Shown one piece after another: positions 47,445 to 55,982 of a stretch of DNA of 64,000 bases. How positions within the stretch are numbered: position 1 is the first letter of the stretch; each line of letters starts with the position of its first letter. The translations under genes were made by a program, and so were the position numbers. Origin of the DNA: Novipirellula caenicola (GTDB lineage Bacteria > Planctomycetota > Planctomycetia > Pirellulales > Pirellulaceae); contig NZ_BAABRO010000022.1 of the NCBI RefSeq assembly GCF_039545035.1, positions 33,512 through 97,511 of the forward strand, read 5' to 3'. The notes under the pieces are model-generated. The model did not search any database. It saw only the letters and a list, made by a program, of their open reading frames with translations, and had not been told where the DNA came from.

Positions 47445-48790
47445 CTAATGCAAAATCAGACGTTGCAGCAGGATGACGAACACTCCGGCGATGTAACCTG
47501 TGACGGCCAAAGGGGCCACCTTCTTCAGATACCAAACAAAGTCAATGTGCTCGAGCCCCATCGCCGCGACGCCTGCGGCCGACCCGATGATCAAACAACT
47601 TCCGCCGGTGCCGGCGCAGTAAGCTAGCAGCATCCAGAAATCGTCGTTGATCGGCATCGAGTACATTTCGATGCCGGCGGCGACCAGCGGAACATTGTCG
47701 ACAACTGCCGACACCAATCCGATTGCGACCGCGACGACTTCTCGGTTGGGGAGCGTCTCATCCAGCCAACGAGCGGCATTTTCCAAAATCCCCATCGCAC
47801 CAAGCGATCCAACGGCCAACAAGATGCCCAGGAAAAACAGGATACTGGACATGTCCACGCGGCGGAGCGCTGCCAACACTCCGGTGCTTGATCGCGTCGT
47901 TTCATCCATCGTGTGACTGACAAGCTCCGATACGATCCACAGCACCGCAAGACTGAGCATCATGCCCATGTAGGGTGGCAGGTGTGTGGTCGCTTTAAAC
48001 ACGGGAACGCTGATCAATCCGATCAAGCCGAGAATGAGAAACAACCATTGATGCCAGGGACGGATGTCGATTTCAATCGCTTTGTCTTCGCTCGGTCGCT
48101 CGCCCAAATTGCCTCGCATTAAAAACGTCAATCCAATCAGCGGAACCAACAAGCAGACGAGACTGCCCAAAAATAGTTCCGACATTACTTCGACTGTGCC
48201 GATTTTGTGTTTAATCCATAGCATCGTGGTCGTCACATCGCCGATGACGGTCCACGCGCCACCGGCATTGGCGGCAATCACCACCAACCCGACATAACGC
48301 AAACGGTCCTCGCGATCTTGGATCAGTTTGCGAAGCAGCGAGACCATCACAATCGTGGTCGTCAAGTTGTCCAATACCGACGACATAAAGAAGGTGAGCA
48401 AGCCGACGACCCACAACAATGAGCTCTTTTTGCGTCCTTGGATTCGATTCGTGATGATCGCAAACCCTTCGTGAGCGTCGACCAATTCAACAATGGTCAT
48501 CGCCCCCATCAAAAGAATAGGATGCTGGCGATCTCGCCAGTCAAATGCAAGTGTTGGGATTCGATCGCAAACGTCTGGTGGATGTTCTCGATTCTTTCGG
48601 ATGCGGCTTCGGCAAGAAACCAACTTGGAATCGCTCCGCTGGGCAGCAACTGATCTAGATTGACGACGTAGATGGCCCAGCAGACGACGCCGATCAACAG
48701 CGCCGAAGCCGCCTTGTTGATTTTCATCGTGTGTTCTAACGCGATCGCCAAATATCCGAGAAAGAAAATGGCGAGAATCAGGTAGGTCAT
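47445..48790 (-). pseudogene. nhaD: NhaD-type Na+/H+ antiporter, interrupted by a -1 frameshift
   Basis: Two overlapping frames together encode a full NhaD-like antiporter of about 448 residues. The N-terminal frame starts at the ATG at 48790 (MTYLILAIFFLGYLAIALEH) and runs to EIASILFF, then hits TGA at 48509-48511. The other frame continues the same protein as LMGAMTIVELVDAHEGF and on to 47445, with VVIAANAGGAWTVIGDVTTT and SAVVDNVPLVAAGIEMYSMP, typical NhaD motifs. One extra T in the run read from 48514 to 48511 would restore the frame. It may be a real mutation, an assembly error in a homopolymer, or recoding. A long frame running up to 48815 is an artefact upstream of the shift. Confidence 0.85.
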
Positions 48791-48971
48791 TTGAAAGAGG
48801 TTTCCAAGAATGCAATTGCCTGGTGACGAAGCGGATTTACATCGTCCTCGATTGGCACCATGGCAAACGGATTGTCGGAGCTGCCATTACGGAGACATTG
48901 ATCGGTATGCCCGACGAAGATCGCCGAATCGATTGATATCCGGCGGTGGACTGTCGCGAGAAACGGTAGCT

Positions 48972-49331
48972 TTAAAGCCGCAGTGACGTGCCGAGACTTA
49001 ATAAAGTATTTGACTTCCGTAAAAGAAGCCTAACGGCAACGACGTGGCAAGTTTCGTTTCGAAGCCGACTTGCGAAAGCACGGCCATTGGCGCTCCAAAA
49101 CTTGTCCAACTTTGTGTTGGCCGACTCTGGTTCAGATTGCAAGGCCTGGGACAAAGACACCATAGGGGCGAAGTCAGGAACCGTAGCGAAGACGGAACTA
49201 GCGGACGCCACGTCGCGATGGCGATTCACATCGACGCGGCACTGAAGAAGGAAGGCCGCCCAGCTTACAAGGGTACAAAATAAAAGAGTGGCCGCGATAG
49301 CAGCAGACGCGTAGCGGCGGTGGAACGACAT
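48972..49331 (-). CDS. Small membrane-anchored or exported hypothetical protein
   Basis: The 119-residue product has a basic start and a hydrophobic segment (ASAAIAATLLFCTLVSWAAF) that could be a signal peptide or anchor, then a polar region ending in a basic C-terminus (VAVRLLLRKSNTLLSLGTSL). No family is recognised. The ATG at 49331 shares a CATG with a plus-strand start codon. It is divergent from the small exported protein at 49579. Coding status is moderate; the alternative is a non-coding upstream region of the latter. Confidence 0.5.
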   Translation of the reverse strand: MSFHRRYASAAIAATLLFCTLVSWAAFLLQCRVDVNRHRDVASASSVFATVPDFAPMVSLSQALQSEPESANTKLDKFWSANGRAFASRLRNETCHVVAVRLLLRKSNTLLSLGTSLRL

Positions 49332-49578
49332 GAACGTAAGACAACTCCAGGAACCCTTGCACATCACAAGCTGCAATTATCGCATCCGCCTATTTATCGA
49401 CAAGGGATGTTTCGGAGAAAGTCCGATTGGATCATCGCACGACAGGAACTTCGGGAACACGGATCGCAGATCACGTCGTTACCAAAAGACATTCCCGAAT
49501 GGACATCACTTGACAATTTTCCTTCCGTGGCAATACTTCGAAATATCTCCCCCTCGACAATCGTGGACGTCTAAACAA

Positions 49579-49941
49579 ATGAAATCGCGCCGACCCCGTG
49601 TTGGCTTCTTTTCCCGAGAGCTTTCGTTCTTTTGCGGTTTCGTTTTCTTCTGCCTCAGTTGTGGCACTCCGGCCATCAATGCCGGCAGCCACGGAGACAC
49701 GTCGAAGCATGAAACCGCGGTGTCGTCGCCGGAAAGAGTGATGTCGCCGTTGGCGAGCGTGCGTGACGTCAAATCACAAGCGATAGATCGGGGTGATATC
49801 AAGCCTGGTAAAGCGATCGCGTCGTTGTCGGCGACGGACGTTTGGCACGAGCCTGATTTCTTCACTGAAGAATTCGTCGCGGAACGGCGATCCGCGGCTC
49901 CACCGACACTGGTGGTACTTGGGGTTCGATTGCAGATTTAG
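49579..49941 (+). CDS. Small exported protein ending in RLQI
   Basis: The 120-residue product has a signal peptide (FFSRELSFFCGFVFFCLSCG, cleavage probably before TPAINAGS), a polar central region and the C-terminus LVVLGVRLQI. It is similar in size, export signal and C-terminal motif to the protein at 41503-41967. The DNA after both stop codons shares TATCTGC and CCTTTCT, then CGATTG followed by a C/T-rich stretch and GGG. The longer frame from 49330 would have no signal peptide. It is followed after 98 bases by a helical-repeat protein gene. Confidence 0.58.
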   Translation: MKSRRPRVGFFSRELSFFCGFVFFCLSCGTPAINAGSHGDTSKHETAVSSPERVMSPLASVRDVKSQAIDRGDIKPGKAIASLSATDVWHEPDFFTEEFVAERRSAAPPTLVVLGVRLQI

Positions 49942-50039
49942 GACAAACCCGCTGCGTTTGATCCTTTGCTGTTTATCTGCTTTCCTTTCTAACGTTCCCA
50001 GGCTTCGATTGCCTTTGGGGACCAACACCAGGTGCTACA

Positions 50040-50663
50040 ATGTCAAAAAATATAAATCGCTCTTCCATGCAAACCGTTGTTAATGCCGTTTCCCAGCGGC
50101 AGTCGACGACGCAAGAAAACCTTTCTAGCGATCTTTTACCAGCCCCGATCCTGCGATTGATCGAACTTGGGAAGTACGCCGAAGCAAGTGATCGGCTGCA
50201 AAAGCTGCCTCGATCGCCGTTGATCATGGAAACGCTTGGCGTCTGCTTGATGCGGAGCAATCAAAATACGCTTGCCGTCAATCTGTTTCGCAGACTTGCG
50301 CTGAATCCGGGCACCACGGTGATTCGAATGGATGCCAGCGACGGACTTCGAGTGAATTTTGCGACCGCGATCCTGCTGCATGGCTCGCCCAGTGGAGCAC
50401 TCGATATTCTGCAAGACTTGCAGGATCGCGATTGTTTGCCCGCGGTACGCATGAAAGCAGCGATTCAGCAGTGGGCCAAGGGGCTCTCGTTTTGGCGTCG
50501 TTTGGATTGGAAGTGGAATCGGATTGAACCGGCGAACACGCAAGTTCCAATTGACTTCGAACTAGGCGAGTTTCCGTTCACGATTCCGCACGCGAAAGTC
50601 GCTGCCGAATTGCCAAGTGACGGCAAGCCACCCAAGCGAACCGCCCCTAAACTCGCTGCCTAA
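50040..50663 (+). CDS. Hypothetical protein with TPR-like helices
   Basis: The 207-residue product has no signal peptide. The central part (about 38-140) looks like two to three TPR-type helical hairpins: LIELGKYAEASDRLQKLPRS, ETLGVCLMRSNQNTLAVNLF and SGALDILQDLQDRDCLPAVR. The C-terminal region (WKWNRIEPANTQVPIDFELG) and a basic tail have no assignment. It may work with the small exported protein upstream, but only proximity suggests this. It converges on the DUF1592 gene across a repeat-rich gap. Confidence 0.65.
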   Translation: MSKNINRSSMQTVVNAVSQRQSTTQENLSSDLLPAPILRLIELGKYAEASDRLQKLPRSPLIMETLGVCLMRSNQNTLAVNLFRRLALNPGTTVIRMDASDGLRVNFATAILLHGSPSGALDILQDLQDRDCLPAVRMKAAIQQWAKGLSFWRRLDWKWNRIEPANTQVPIDFELGEFPFTIPHAKVAAELPSDGKPPKRTAPKLAA

Positions 50664-50690
50664 CTCGACATGATCCCGTAGTGGACACCC

Positions 50691-50866
50691 CCGTAGTGGA
50701 CGAGGCAACGAGTCCCTTACAGCACAATCCGTAGTGGACGAGGCTACGAGTCCCGTGCAGCACAATCCGGTAGTGGACGAGGCAACGAGTCCCCTTACAG
50801 CACACCCGGTCGCGAACGATGCAACGAGACCTACGCTGCAGGACTCGTTGCCTCGTCCACTACGAC
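50691..50866. repeat. 38-bp direct repeats closed by an inverted copy
   Basis: Three direct units begin CCG(G)TAGTGGACGAGGC at 50691, 50729 and 50767 (period 38), followed by a degenerate fourth near 50807 and an inverted copy at 50841-50866 (GGACTCGTTGCCTCGTCCAC). The inverted copy can pair with any direct unit to form a stem of over 20 bp. The array fills the gap between two convergent genes, so a two-way terminator role is plausible. A similar head-to-head pair lies at 53607-53661. Confidence 0.85.
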
Positions 50867-50885
50867 GGAAAACTGCTGCCCGTTC

Positions 50886-53366
50886 TTAACGCTGTTGAAA
50901 CAGATCGCTCGTGACAATCGCCGTGATCAAATCGGCCATCGGATAGTCATCCGCTTTGACTTGATCAAGAATCGCATCGACTGCCGCTCGATCCGTCGGT
51001 TCGATTCGTCGACCGAGCCCATGGCTGAGCAATCGGTTGGTCACGGTGCGTACGAAAAACTCTTTTCGCTCTAGCAACCGCTGGCGTAATTCGGCGGGCC
51101 CTGCAAACGTTTCGCCGCCTGGCAACACACCCGACGTATCGATCTTTTGCTTGCCGCGAGCATCGTAGGTCTGGCGAACCCGACCGATTGGATCAAAGCC
51201 TTCCAAGGCAAAACCGAGCGGGTCGATTTTCCGGTGGCAAAGATTACATGCCGCCGATTCGCTATGCCGATCCAACTGGTCGCGTATTGATTTCGCACCG
51301 CGAACATCGGGATCCAACGACGGTACGTCATCCGGTGGTGGCGGCGTTGGCGTCCCTAAGACATTTTCCAGTAACCACACGCCGCGGATCACGGGTGACG
51401 TTTCGATACCGTTGGCCGACACTGTCAAAACGCTGGCTTGTCCAAGCAACCCGCCACGCCGATGGTCACGGAATACGACACGATGAAAATCAGCGGCCGC
51501 GTCGACCGGAACTTGATCTTCGATCCCATACAACTTGGCCAAGTCGCGATTAACGAACGAGTAGTTGCCGCTCAAGAACAACAACACCGACGCGTTACGG
51601 TCAATCAGATCGCGTAGGAACAGCTGAGTCTCCTGTTTCATCTCCGGTTCCAAACCGGCCGCGTAATACTCGCGTGACGCTTTGGGATCCGGCAGCATGC
51701 TGCCCAGAGCTCGCAAATTGAGCCAGCTATCTAAAAAGTCCGCCACGAACGCATCCGAATCGCGACTACCGAGCAGCCGCTTCGTTTCCTCGCGAAGGGT
51801 GGCGGGATCATCCAATTGGCCTTCATCCGCCAGTTGTCGCAAACGTTCGTCGGGCATCGACGACGTCAGAAAGTACGATAAACGCTCAGCCAAACCGTGC
51901 TGCGATAACTTGCTCGACTCGGCCGACGGAGGTGGGCTGAGATACAGAAACGCCGGCGAGCACAAGGCCGCCTTCAGCGTGTCCATGTACGCTTGAAACG
52001 GAGTATGCCCACTTGCGACGCGACTTTGATACACCGTCATCAATCCCGCGACCTCATCCGCAGTTGCCGGGCGACGATAGGCTCGCGATGCAAATTGGCG
52101 AACCCGCTCGGACGCTTTCTCTGGATCGAAACTCGATCCTCCAATCAGTCGTTGTTGGCTTTGCGTCGGCCACTGGACATCCAACGGGCCGCGGATCTGG
52201 ACTTCATGAATACGGATTTGCGGCAATTGGCCATGTTTGATCACCGCGTTTCGGTGCGCGACAATTCCCTTTCCGCCGCGGACACTGGCGGGCAGCGTGT
52301 CGACATGATTGCGGAACACCCGTGCGTACGCACCGCGGACATCATGTTGTCCGTTTTCAAATGTAAAACGCGGAGCAAATCCACGGTCCAGCGGAATTCT
52401 GAACGTGTACCACTTCAATTCATTGTCGTCGATCACCGTCTCGGCCAACTTGGGTTGGATCGGCTGCGTATGAACCATATCACCAAGTGACGTGTCACCA
52501 GGCCGAATGCCCATCCGAAACGGTTCGTCCAAATCGATGAAGATCGTCCGCTTGTTGTAAGGCGTGTCGCGGTGTAGCGCTTCGGCCAGCACTTTCACTT
52601 CGTACATCCCGTCCACGGGAACACCATCGGCAAACCGATGCAGATGTCCGTATGCGCCTTCGGGCTTGTCATTGAGCGGATGATCGTACAGTACCAAGTG
52701 CCTGTAGTTGAACGCCAAGCGGTGGGCGCGGTTCAGTTCAGGTTGTTGAACGAAATCATCCCGAAAGCTCCTCGTTTGCGTTTTGGGATGTTCGCTCAAA
52801 GCCAACGCTTTTTCGATACAGCGGTCGGCGGCGTCCAGGTACTTTTCCAACAAGTGACCCGACGTGACCAACGTGTCGCCGATGTTATCAAAATGCTGAG
52901 ACAGGTTGTCCGCAGGAAACTCGATCGTCGGATCGAACATACTCATGTCGATGGCGAGCAAGTCACCGACCGTATTGCGGTACTCGCGGCGTGACAACCG
53001 CCGCAGCACCGTTTGCCCGCCAGTGCTGCTGGTTTCCGCACGCATCGACTCGAGCACACCCGTCAAATGCTCGATCGCTGAGACGCGTTCCGAATCGCTC
53101 GGTTGATCCGCATCCTCAGGCGGCATGCTGCCCAGCGTCAATTGATCAATGATTTCTTGTAACTGAATCTGAGTATCCAGGTGCGTGTTGGCAAAGTCGA
53201 GCGTTTCAAACTCACGCTGGCCCCCCGGATCGTCGACCGTGTGGCATTCAATGCAGTAGTTTTCCAAGAATCCGAACGCGGGATCCGCTGCCCGGGCACT
53301 GCCAGACCACCCGCAGCACGACATCGCCAACAACAACAACAAAGAAATTCGCGTCGTCGAAGTCAT
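50886..53366 (-). CDS. DUF1592/DUF1587-family c-type cytochrome-like exported protein
   Basis: The 826-residue protein has a signal peptide (ISLLLLLAMSCCGWSGSARA) and an N-terminal planctomycete cytochrome-like segment with a CIECH heme-binding motif (ENYCIECHTVDDPGG). It then follows the order DUF1587 (LRRLSRREYRNTVGDLLAID), a carbohydrate-binding-like middle, DUF1595 (FASRAYRRPATADEVAGLM), DUF1592 (RLSYFLTSSMPDERLRQLAD), DUF1588 and DUF1585, with a second CNLCH motif (CNLCHRKIDPLGFALEGFDP). Function is unproven; an electron-transfer or substrate-oxidising periplasmic role is inferred. The partner DUF1552 gene lies upstream on the same strand, 348 bases away. Confidence 0.93.
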   Translation of the reverse strand: MTSTTRISLLLLLAMSCCGWSGSARAADPAFGFLENYCIECHTVDDPGGQREFETLDFANTHLDTQIQLQEIIDQLTLGSMPPEDADQPSDSERVSAIEHLTGVLESMRAETSSTGGQTVLRRLSRREYRNTVGDLLAIDMSMFDPTIEFPADNLSQHFDNIGDTLVTSGHLLEKYLDAADRCIEKALALSEHPKTQTRSFRDDFVQQPELNRAHRLAFNYRHLVLYDHPLNDKPEGAYGHLHRFADGVPVDGMYEVKVLAEALHRDTPYNKRTIFIDLDEPFRMGIRPGDTSLGDMVHTQPIQPKLAETVIDDNELKWYTFRIPLDRGFAPRFTFENGQHDVRGAYARVFRNHVDTLPASVRGGKGIVAHRNAVIKHGQLPQIRIHEVQIRGPLDVQWPTQSQQRLIGGSSFDPEKASERVRQFASRAYRRPATADEVAGLMTVYQSRVASGHTPFQAYMDTLKAALCSPAFLYLSPPPSAESSKLSQHGLAERLSYFLTSSMPDERLRQLADEGQLDDPATLREETKRLLGSRDSDAFVADFLDSWLNLRALGSMLPDPKASREYYAAGLEPEMKQETQLFLRDLIDRNASVLLFLSGNYSFVNRDLAKLYGIEDQVPVDAAADFHRVVFRDHRRGGLLGQASVLTVSANGIETSPVIRGVWLLENVLGTPTPPPPDDVPSLDPDVRGAKSIRDQLDRHSESAACNLCHRKIDPLGFALEGFDPIGRVRQTYDARGKQKIDTSGVLPGGETFAGPAELRQRLLERKEFFVRTVTNRLLSHGLGRRIEPTDRAAVDAILDQVKADDYPMADLITAIVTSDLFQQR

Positions 53367-53467
53367 TACTGACGTAGCGGAACTCGTCAGGAGTTTCGAC
53401 CAGCCTGGAAAACGAACGTCTTGACGGCTTGTTGATTTAATGATGTTTCCTGCGGCAAGGGGGGCAT

Positions 53468-53519
53468 GATGGACTTTCTAGTCCGTCAATGGGGCATTCG
53501 ACGGACTAGGAAGTCCATC
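53468..53519. repeat. 20-bp stem hairpin, second copy of the dispersed element
   Basis: GATGGACTTTCTAGTCCGTC (53468-53487) pairs with GACGGACTAGGAAGTCCATC (53500-53519), with one G-T mismatch and a 12-base loop. The stem and left flank (TGATGTTTCCTGCGGCAA versus TGAAGTTTCCTGCGGCAA) match 35869-35914, showing that this is the same mobile or amplified element. Confidence 0.8.
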
Positions 53520-53606
53520 GTACGAATAAAACAACAAGCCGTTGCCGATTTCCGCAACGGTAAAACCCGTCACTGATTGTTCCGACAATGCTAAGTGGCA
53601 CATTCG

Positions 53607-53661
53607 GTAATGGACGATGCAACGAGTACCCTGCTGCTGGACTCGTCGTCTCGTCCACTAC
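53607..53661. repeat. Palindromic element related to the 38-bp array
   Basis: GTAATGGACGATGCAACGAG (from 53607) faces CTCGTCGTCTCGTCCACTAC (to 53661) across a short loop, forming an imperfect hairpin. It is one direct plus one inverted copy of the unit amplified at 50691-50866. Confidence 0.7.
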
Positions 53662-53714
53662 GGCAGAAGCATTTTTGCGGATACTTCGGCGCAAATTTAG
53701 ACAGTGCCTCCGCA

Positions 53715-55013
53715 TCATGCTAAACCTCGCAGCGTTCCCGTGCTGGTGGAAAAACGGTCTGTCTCGACGCCAAAGTTTTGCAGCATTGAAACGAACAGAT
53801 TGGTCAGCGGGGGGCGATGTGACGAGTTCTTATCGAACGCCAACAACCGGCCATGCTCAAAACCGCCTCCCGCCAAAATCACCGGTAGATTCACGTTGTT
53901 GTGTGAATTGGCGTTTCCCATACCGCTGCCGAATAAGACGGACGTTTGGTCCAGTAAGTTGTGCTCACCCTCATTCATTGCCGACAACTTTTCGATGAAG
54001 CGAACGAATTGCTCGATTTGGTAAGTTTCCAATTTCACCAACGCCTCGATCCGCTCGGTCAATTGTCCGTGATGTGACAACGCGTGATAGTCACCATCGA
54101 CGCCCAGGTCGCGTGGATTAAAGTCACCGCCTATCTCCAGCGTCGCAATTCGCGTCGAATCGGTTTGCAGCGCCAAGGCGATCAAATCGTACAACAGCGG
54201 CAGGTCCTCGACCATGTTGCGATTCTTGGGGCGATCAAACGGAGCCTCGGGCTTGGGGATGTCGATCCAATTGCGACGAAGCCCAATTCGTTTCTCGACA
54301 TCACGGACCGACGTTAGATACTCGTCCAACTTGTCACGGTCCTGTCGATTCAGTGTCCGCCCGAAGCGGTTGGCATCGCTTCGAACGAAATCCAAGATCG
54401 AACCTTGTAGTTTGAATCGATCCGCGGCAGCGACTTTGTCTTTTTCGCTGTTGCCTACAAACAGGATTTGAAATAGTTGTTCTGGCCCCGTGATCGGCGG
54501 AACTCGGGTGCCGGTGCGAGTCCATGACAGTTGGCAGCCGCCATGGATGCCACTTTCGCTGCCGACGGTCAGCGAAGGAAACCGAGTTTGGCCGGCGATC
54601 GTTTCGGCCGCGTATTGGTCGATGGTGACGTTGGCATCGGGCATCGTTTTAGCATCGATCTGCCGTACGCCCGACAAAAACGTATGGACTGAAAAGTGGC
54701 CGCCAGCGGTATCGTGGTCCAATCCGGCAATCATCGTCATCCGATCCGAGATGGCACGCAGCGGTGCGGTCGATCGCCCGAGCGAGAAGTCGCGATGGAT
54801 GGTCAATCCTTCGTCGGATTTGGCGTTTGCCGCGGTGGGCCAGTAGGCTTCGGGATGAAACCCCAACATGTTGCCAATGCAAACCATCCGTGGTTTCCGA
54901 CCTGACGATTGCCCGGATGTTTCGTTCCCGCCGGCCCGCAGCGATGAAAATAGCGGCAGGCAGACAGAAACGCCTGCGGCACGCAAAAGTTGGCGACGGT
55001 CGAGGTGACTCAT
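53715..55013 (-). CDS. DUF1552-family exported protein
   Basis: The 432-residue protein has a Tat-like N-terminus (HLDRRQLLRAAGVSVCLPLF) and DUF1552 marks: IGNMLGFHPEAYWP, MIAGLDHDTAGGHFSVHTFL, VTIDQYAAETIAGQTRFPSL, GGCQLSWTRTGTRVPPITGP and the Asn-Leu-rich C-terminal part VLFGSGMGNANSHNNVNLPV. DUF1552 proteins are exported, of unknown function, and nearly always sit beside a DUF1592 gene, as here. They are distantly like the DUF1501/sulfatase superfamily in topology, which is a suggestion only. It is divergent from the sigma factor gene. Confidence 0.92.
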   Translation of the reverse strand: MSHLDRRQLLRAAGVSVCLPLFSSLRAGGNETSGQSSGRKPRMVCIGNMLGFHPEAYWPTAANAKSDEGLTIHRDFSLGRSTAPLRAISDRMTMIAGLDHDTAGGHFSVHTFLSGVRQIDAKTMPDANVTIDQYAAETIAGQTRFPSLTVGSESGIHGGCQLSWTRTGTRVPPITGPEQLFQILFVGNSEKDKVAAADRFKLQGSILDFVRSDANRFGRTLNRQDRDKLDEYLTSVRDVEKRIGLRRNWIDIPKPEAPFDRPKNRNMVEDLPLLYDLIALALQTDSTRIATLEIGGDFNPRDLGVDGDYHALSHHGQLTERIEALVKLETYQIEQFVRFIEKLSAMNEGEHNLLDQTSVLFGSGMGNANSHNNVNLPVILAGGGFEHGRLLAFDKNSSHRPPLTNLFVSMLQNFGVETDRFSTSTGTLRGLA

Positions 55014-55423
55014 GGAAGGCTCGGTGGGGCTGGATTCAGAGGGAGTGCTGACAGGTTCGTGGTAAGAACTTCAAGTTTCGTTCGGATTCCTGTTTGTGAT
55101 TTCCCCGGGCTCTACTGAACCTCGTGAACAATATTTTAGGCTGGAAATTACCACATCTGCGTTTCGTGGCTACGCTCGCCAGAGCGTGGATTGTCATCGC
55201 GCTAATGCGAATCAACAGCTTTTGGCGAAGGTAGCCACTCGGAAATCGTCCACCGCGTTTGGAACTGAAGGTGCTTGGCGGTAGCACGAGGCGGACAACT
55301 TAACAATTTATACGCTTTTTAAACCGCGGTAGAATCAATTTGGACCGTGACGATGCCCTTAAGTTTCCAATTTTCTTTTTCAGAGAATGCGGCAGGTCCA
55401 ACTACCGAGTCGAATAGGAAATT
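55014..55423. other. Divergent control region of the sigma/FecR cluster
   Basis: The 410-base gap separates the DUF1552 gene from the ECF sigma gene and should contain promoters for both arms of the cluster. No gene is seen. The stretch near 55300-55345 is AT-rich. I could not assign a promoter with confidence. Confidence 0.5.
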
Positions 55424-55981
55424 ATGGAAGCCCCAAACGAACATGATCGCGGCCCTCTGGGAAAACTGCCTGAAGGCGAGTTTATGCGGCTATTTATTAA
55501 GCATGAACCAGCTTTACGCGCGTTCGCTCGTTCGATTTTGCCCGATTGGCACCTTGTCGATGATACTCTGCAAGAAGCCAGTGTGACGATGTGGGAAAAA
55601 TTGGGGCAACTGCATGACGAGGCTGGTTTCCTTCCTTGGGCCAAGGTCATCGTGCGGTTCAAGTGTCTTTCAGCGGTCGACAAATTGCGTCGGGATCGCC
55701 ACGTGCTCAGCCAGCAGGTCCTCGAATTGATTGCCGACGAGGCCGAGGCGATGGACGCGGAACAGTATGTCGCAATCCGCAACGCATTGTCCCAGTGTTT
55801 GACTCAATTCTCACCGCCTCATCGCGAATTGTTATTGGCTCCCTACGCCGGGGATGGACGCGTGAAACAGATCGCCGAACAAGGCAGCAAGTCCGTCAAC
55901 GCACTTTACAAATTACTAGGAAGGCTGCGTCAAAAGTTGGCGTCGTGTATCCGCGGACAACTTTTACCGGAGATGTCCTGA
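55424..55981 (+). CDS. ECF sigma factor, Rhodopirellula/Verrucomicrobium type
   Basis: The 185-residue protein has region 2 (FMRLFIKHEPALRAFARSIL, DDTLQEASVTMWEKL) and region 4 (FSPPHRELLLAPYAGDGRVK, then NALYKLLGRLRQKL). The DTLQEASVTMWEK motif and length fit the planctomycete subfamily that is paired with FecR-like proteins. An AGGAA ribosome-binding site precedes the ATG. The stop is one base before the FecR-like start, so the two are one operon and probably a sigma/anti-sigma pair controlling the genes that follow. Confidence 0.93.
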   Translation: MEAPNEHDRGPLGKLPEGEFMRLFIKHEPALRAFARSILPDWHLVDDTLQEASVTMWEKLGQLHDEAGFLPWAKVIVRFKCLSAVDKLRRDRHVLSQQVLELIADEAEAMDAEQYVAIRNALSQCLTQFSPPHRELLLAPYAGDGRVKQIAEQGSKSVNALYKLLGRLRQKLASCIRGQLLPEMS

Positions 55982-55982
55982 G

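Larger units (their letters stand above)
53367..53714. other. Repeat-filled gap between DUF1552 and DUF1592 genes
   Basis: This 348-base spacer has no gene. It contains the first 30 bases of the 167-bp unit (from 53374), a long hairpin (53468-53519) and a palindromic element related to the 38-bp array (53607-53661). These sit directly upstream of the DUF1592 ATG and would affect any promoter or read-through there. Confidence 0.75.

Noticed and set aside
49330..49578. Longer start for the small exported protein at ATG 49330
   Set aside because: It would hide the signal peptide behind 83 residues of unlikely composition and coincides with the divergent gene's start.
50691..50866. 38-bp direct repeats considered as a small CRISPR array
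   Set aside because: The repeat fills the whole period, so there are no spacers, and an inverted copy follows.
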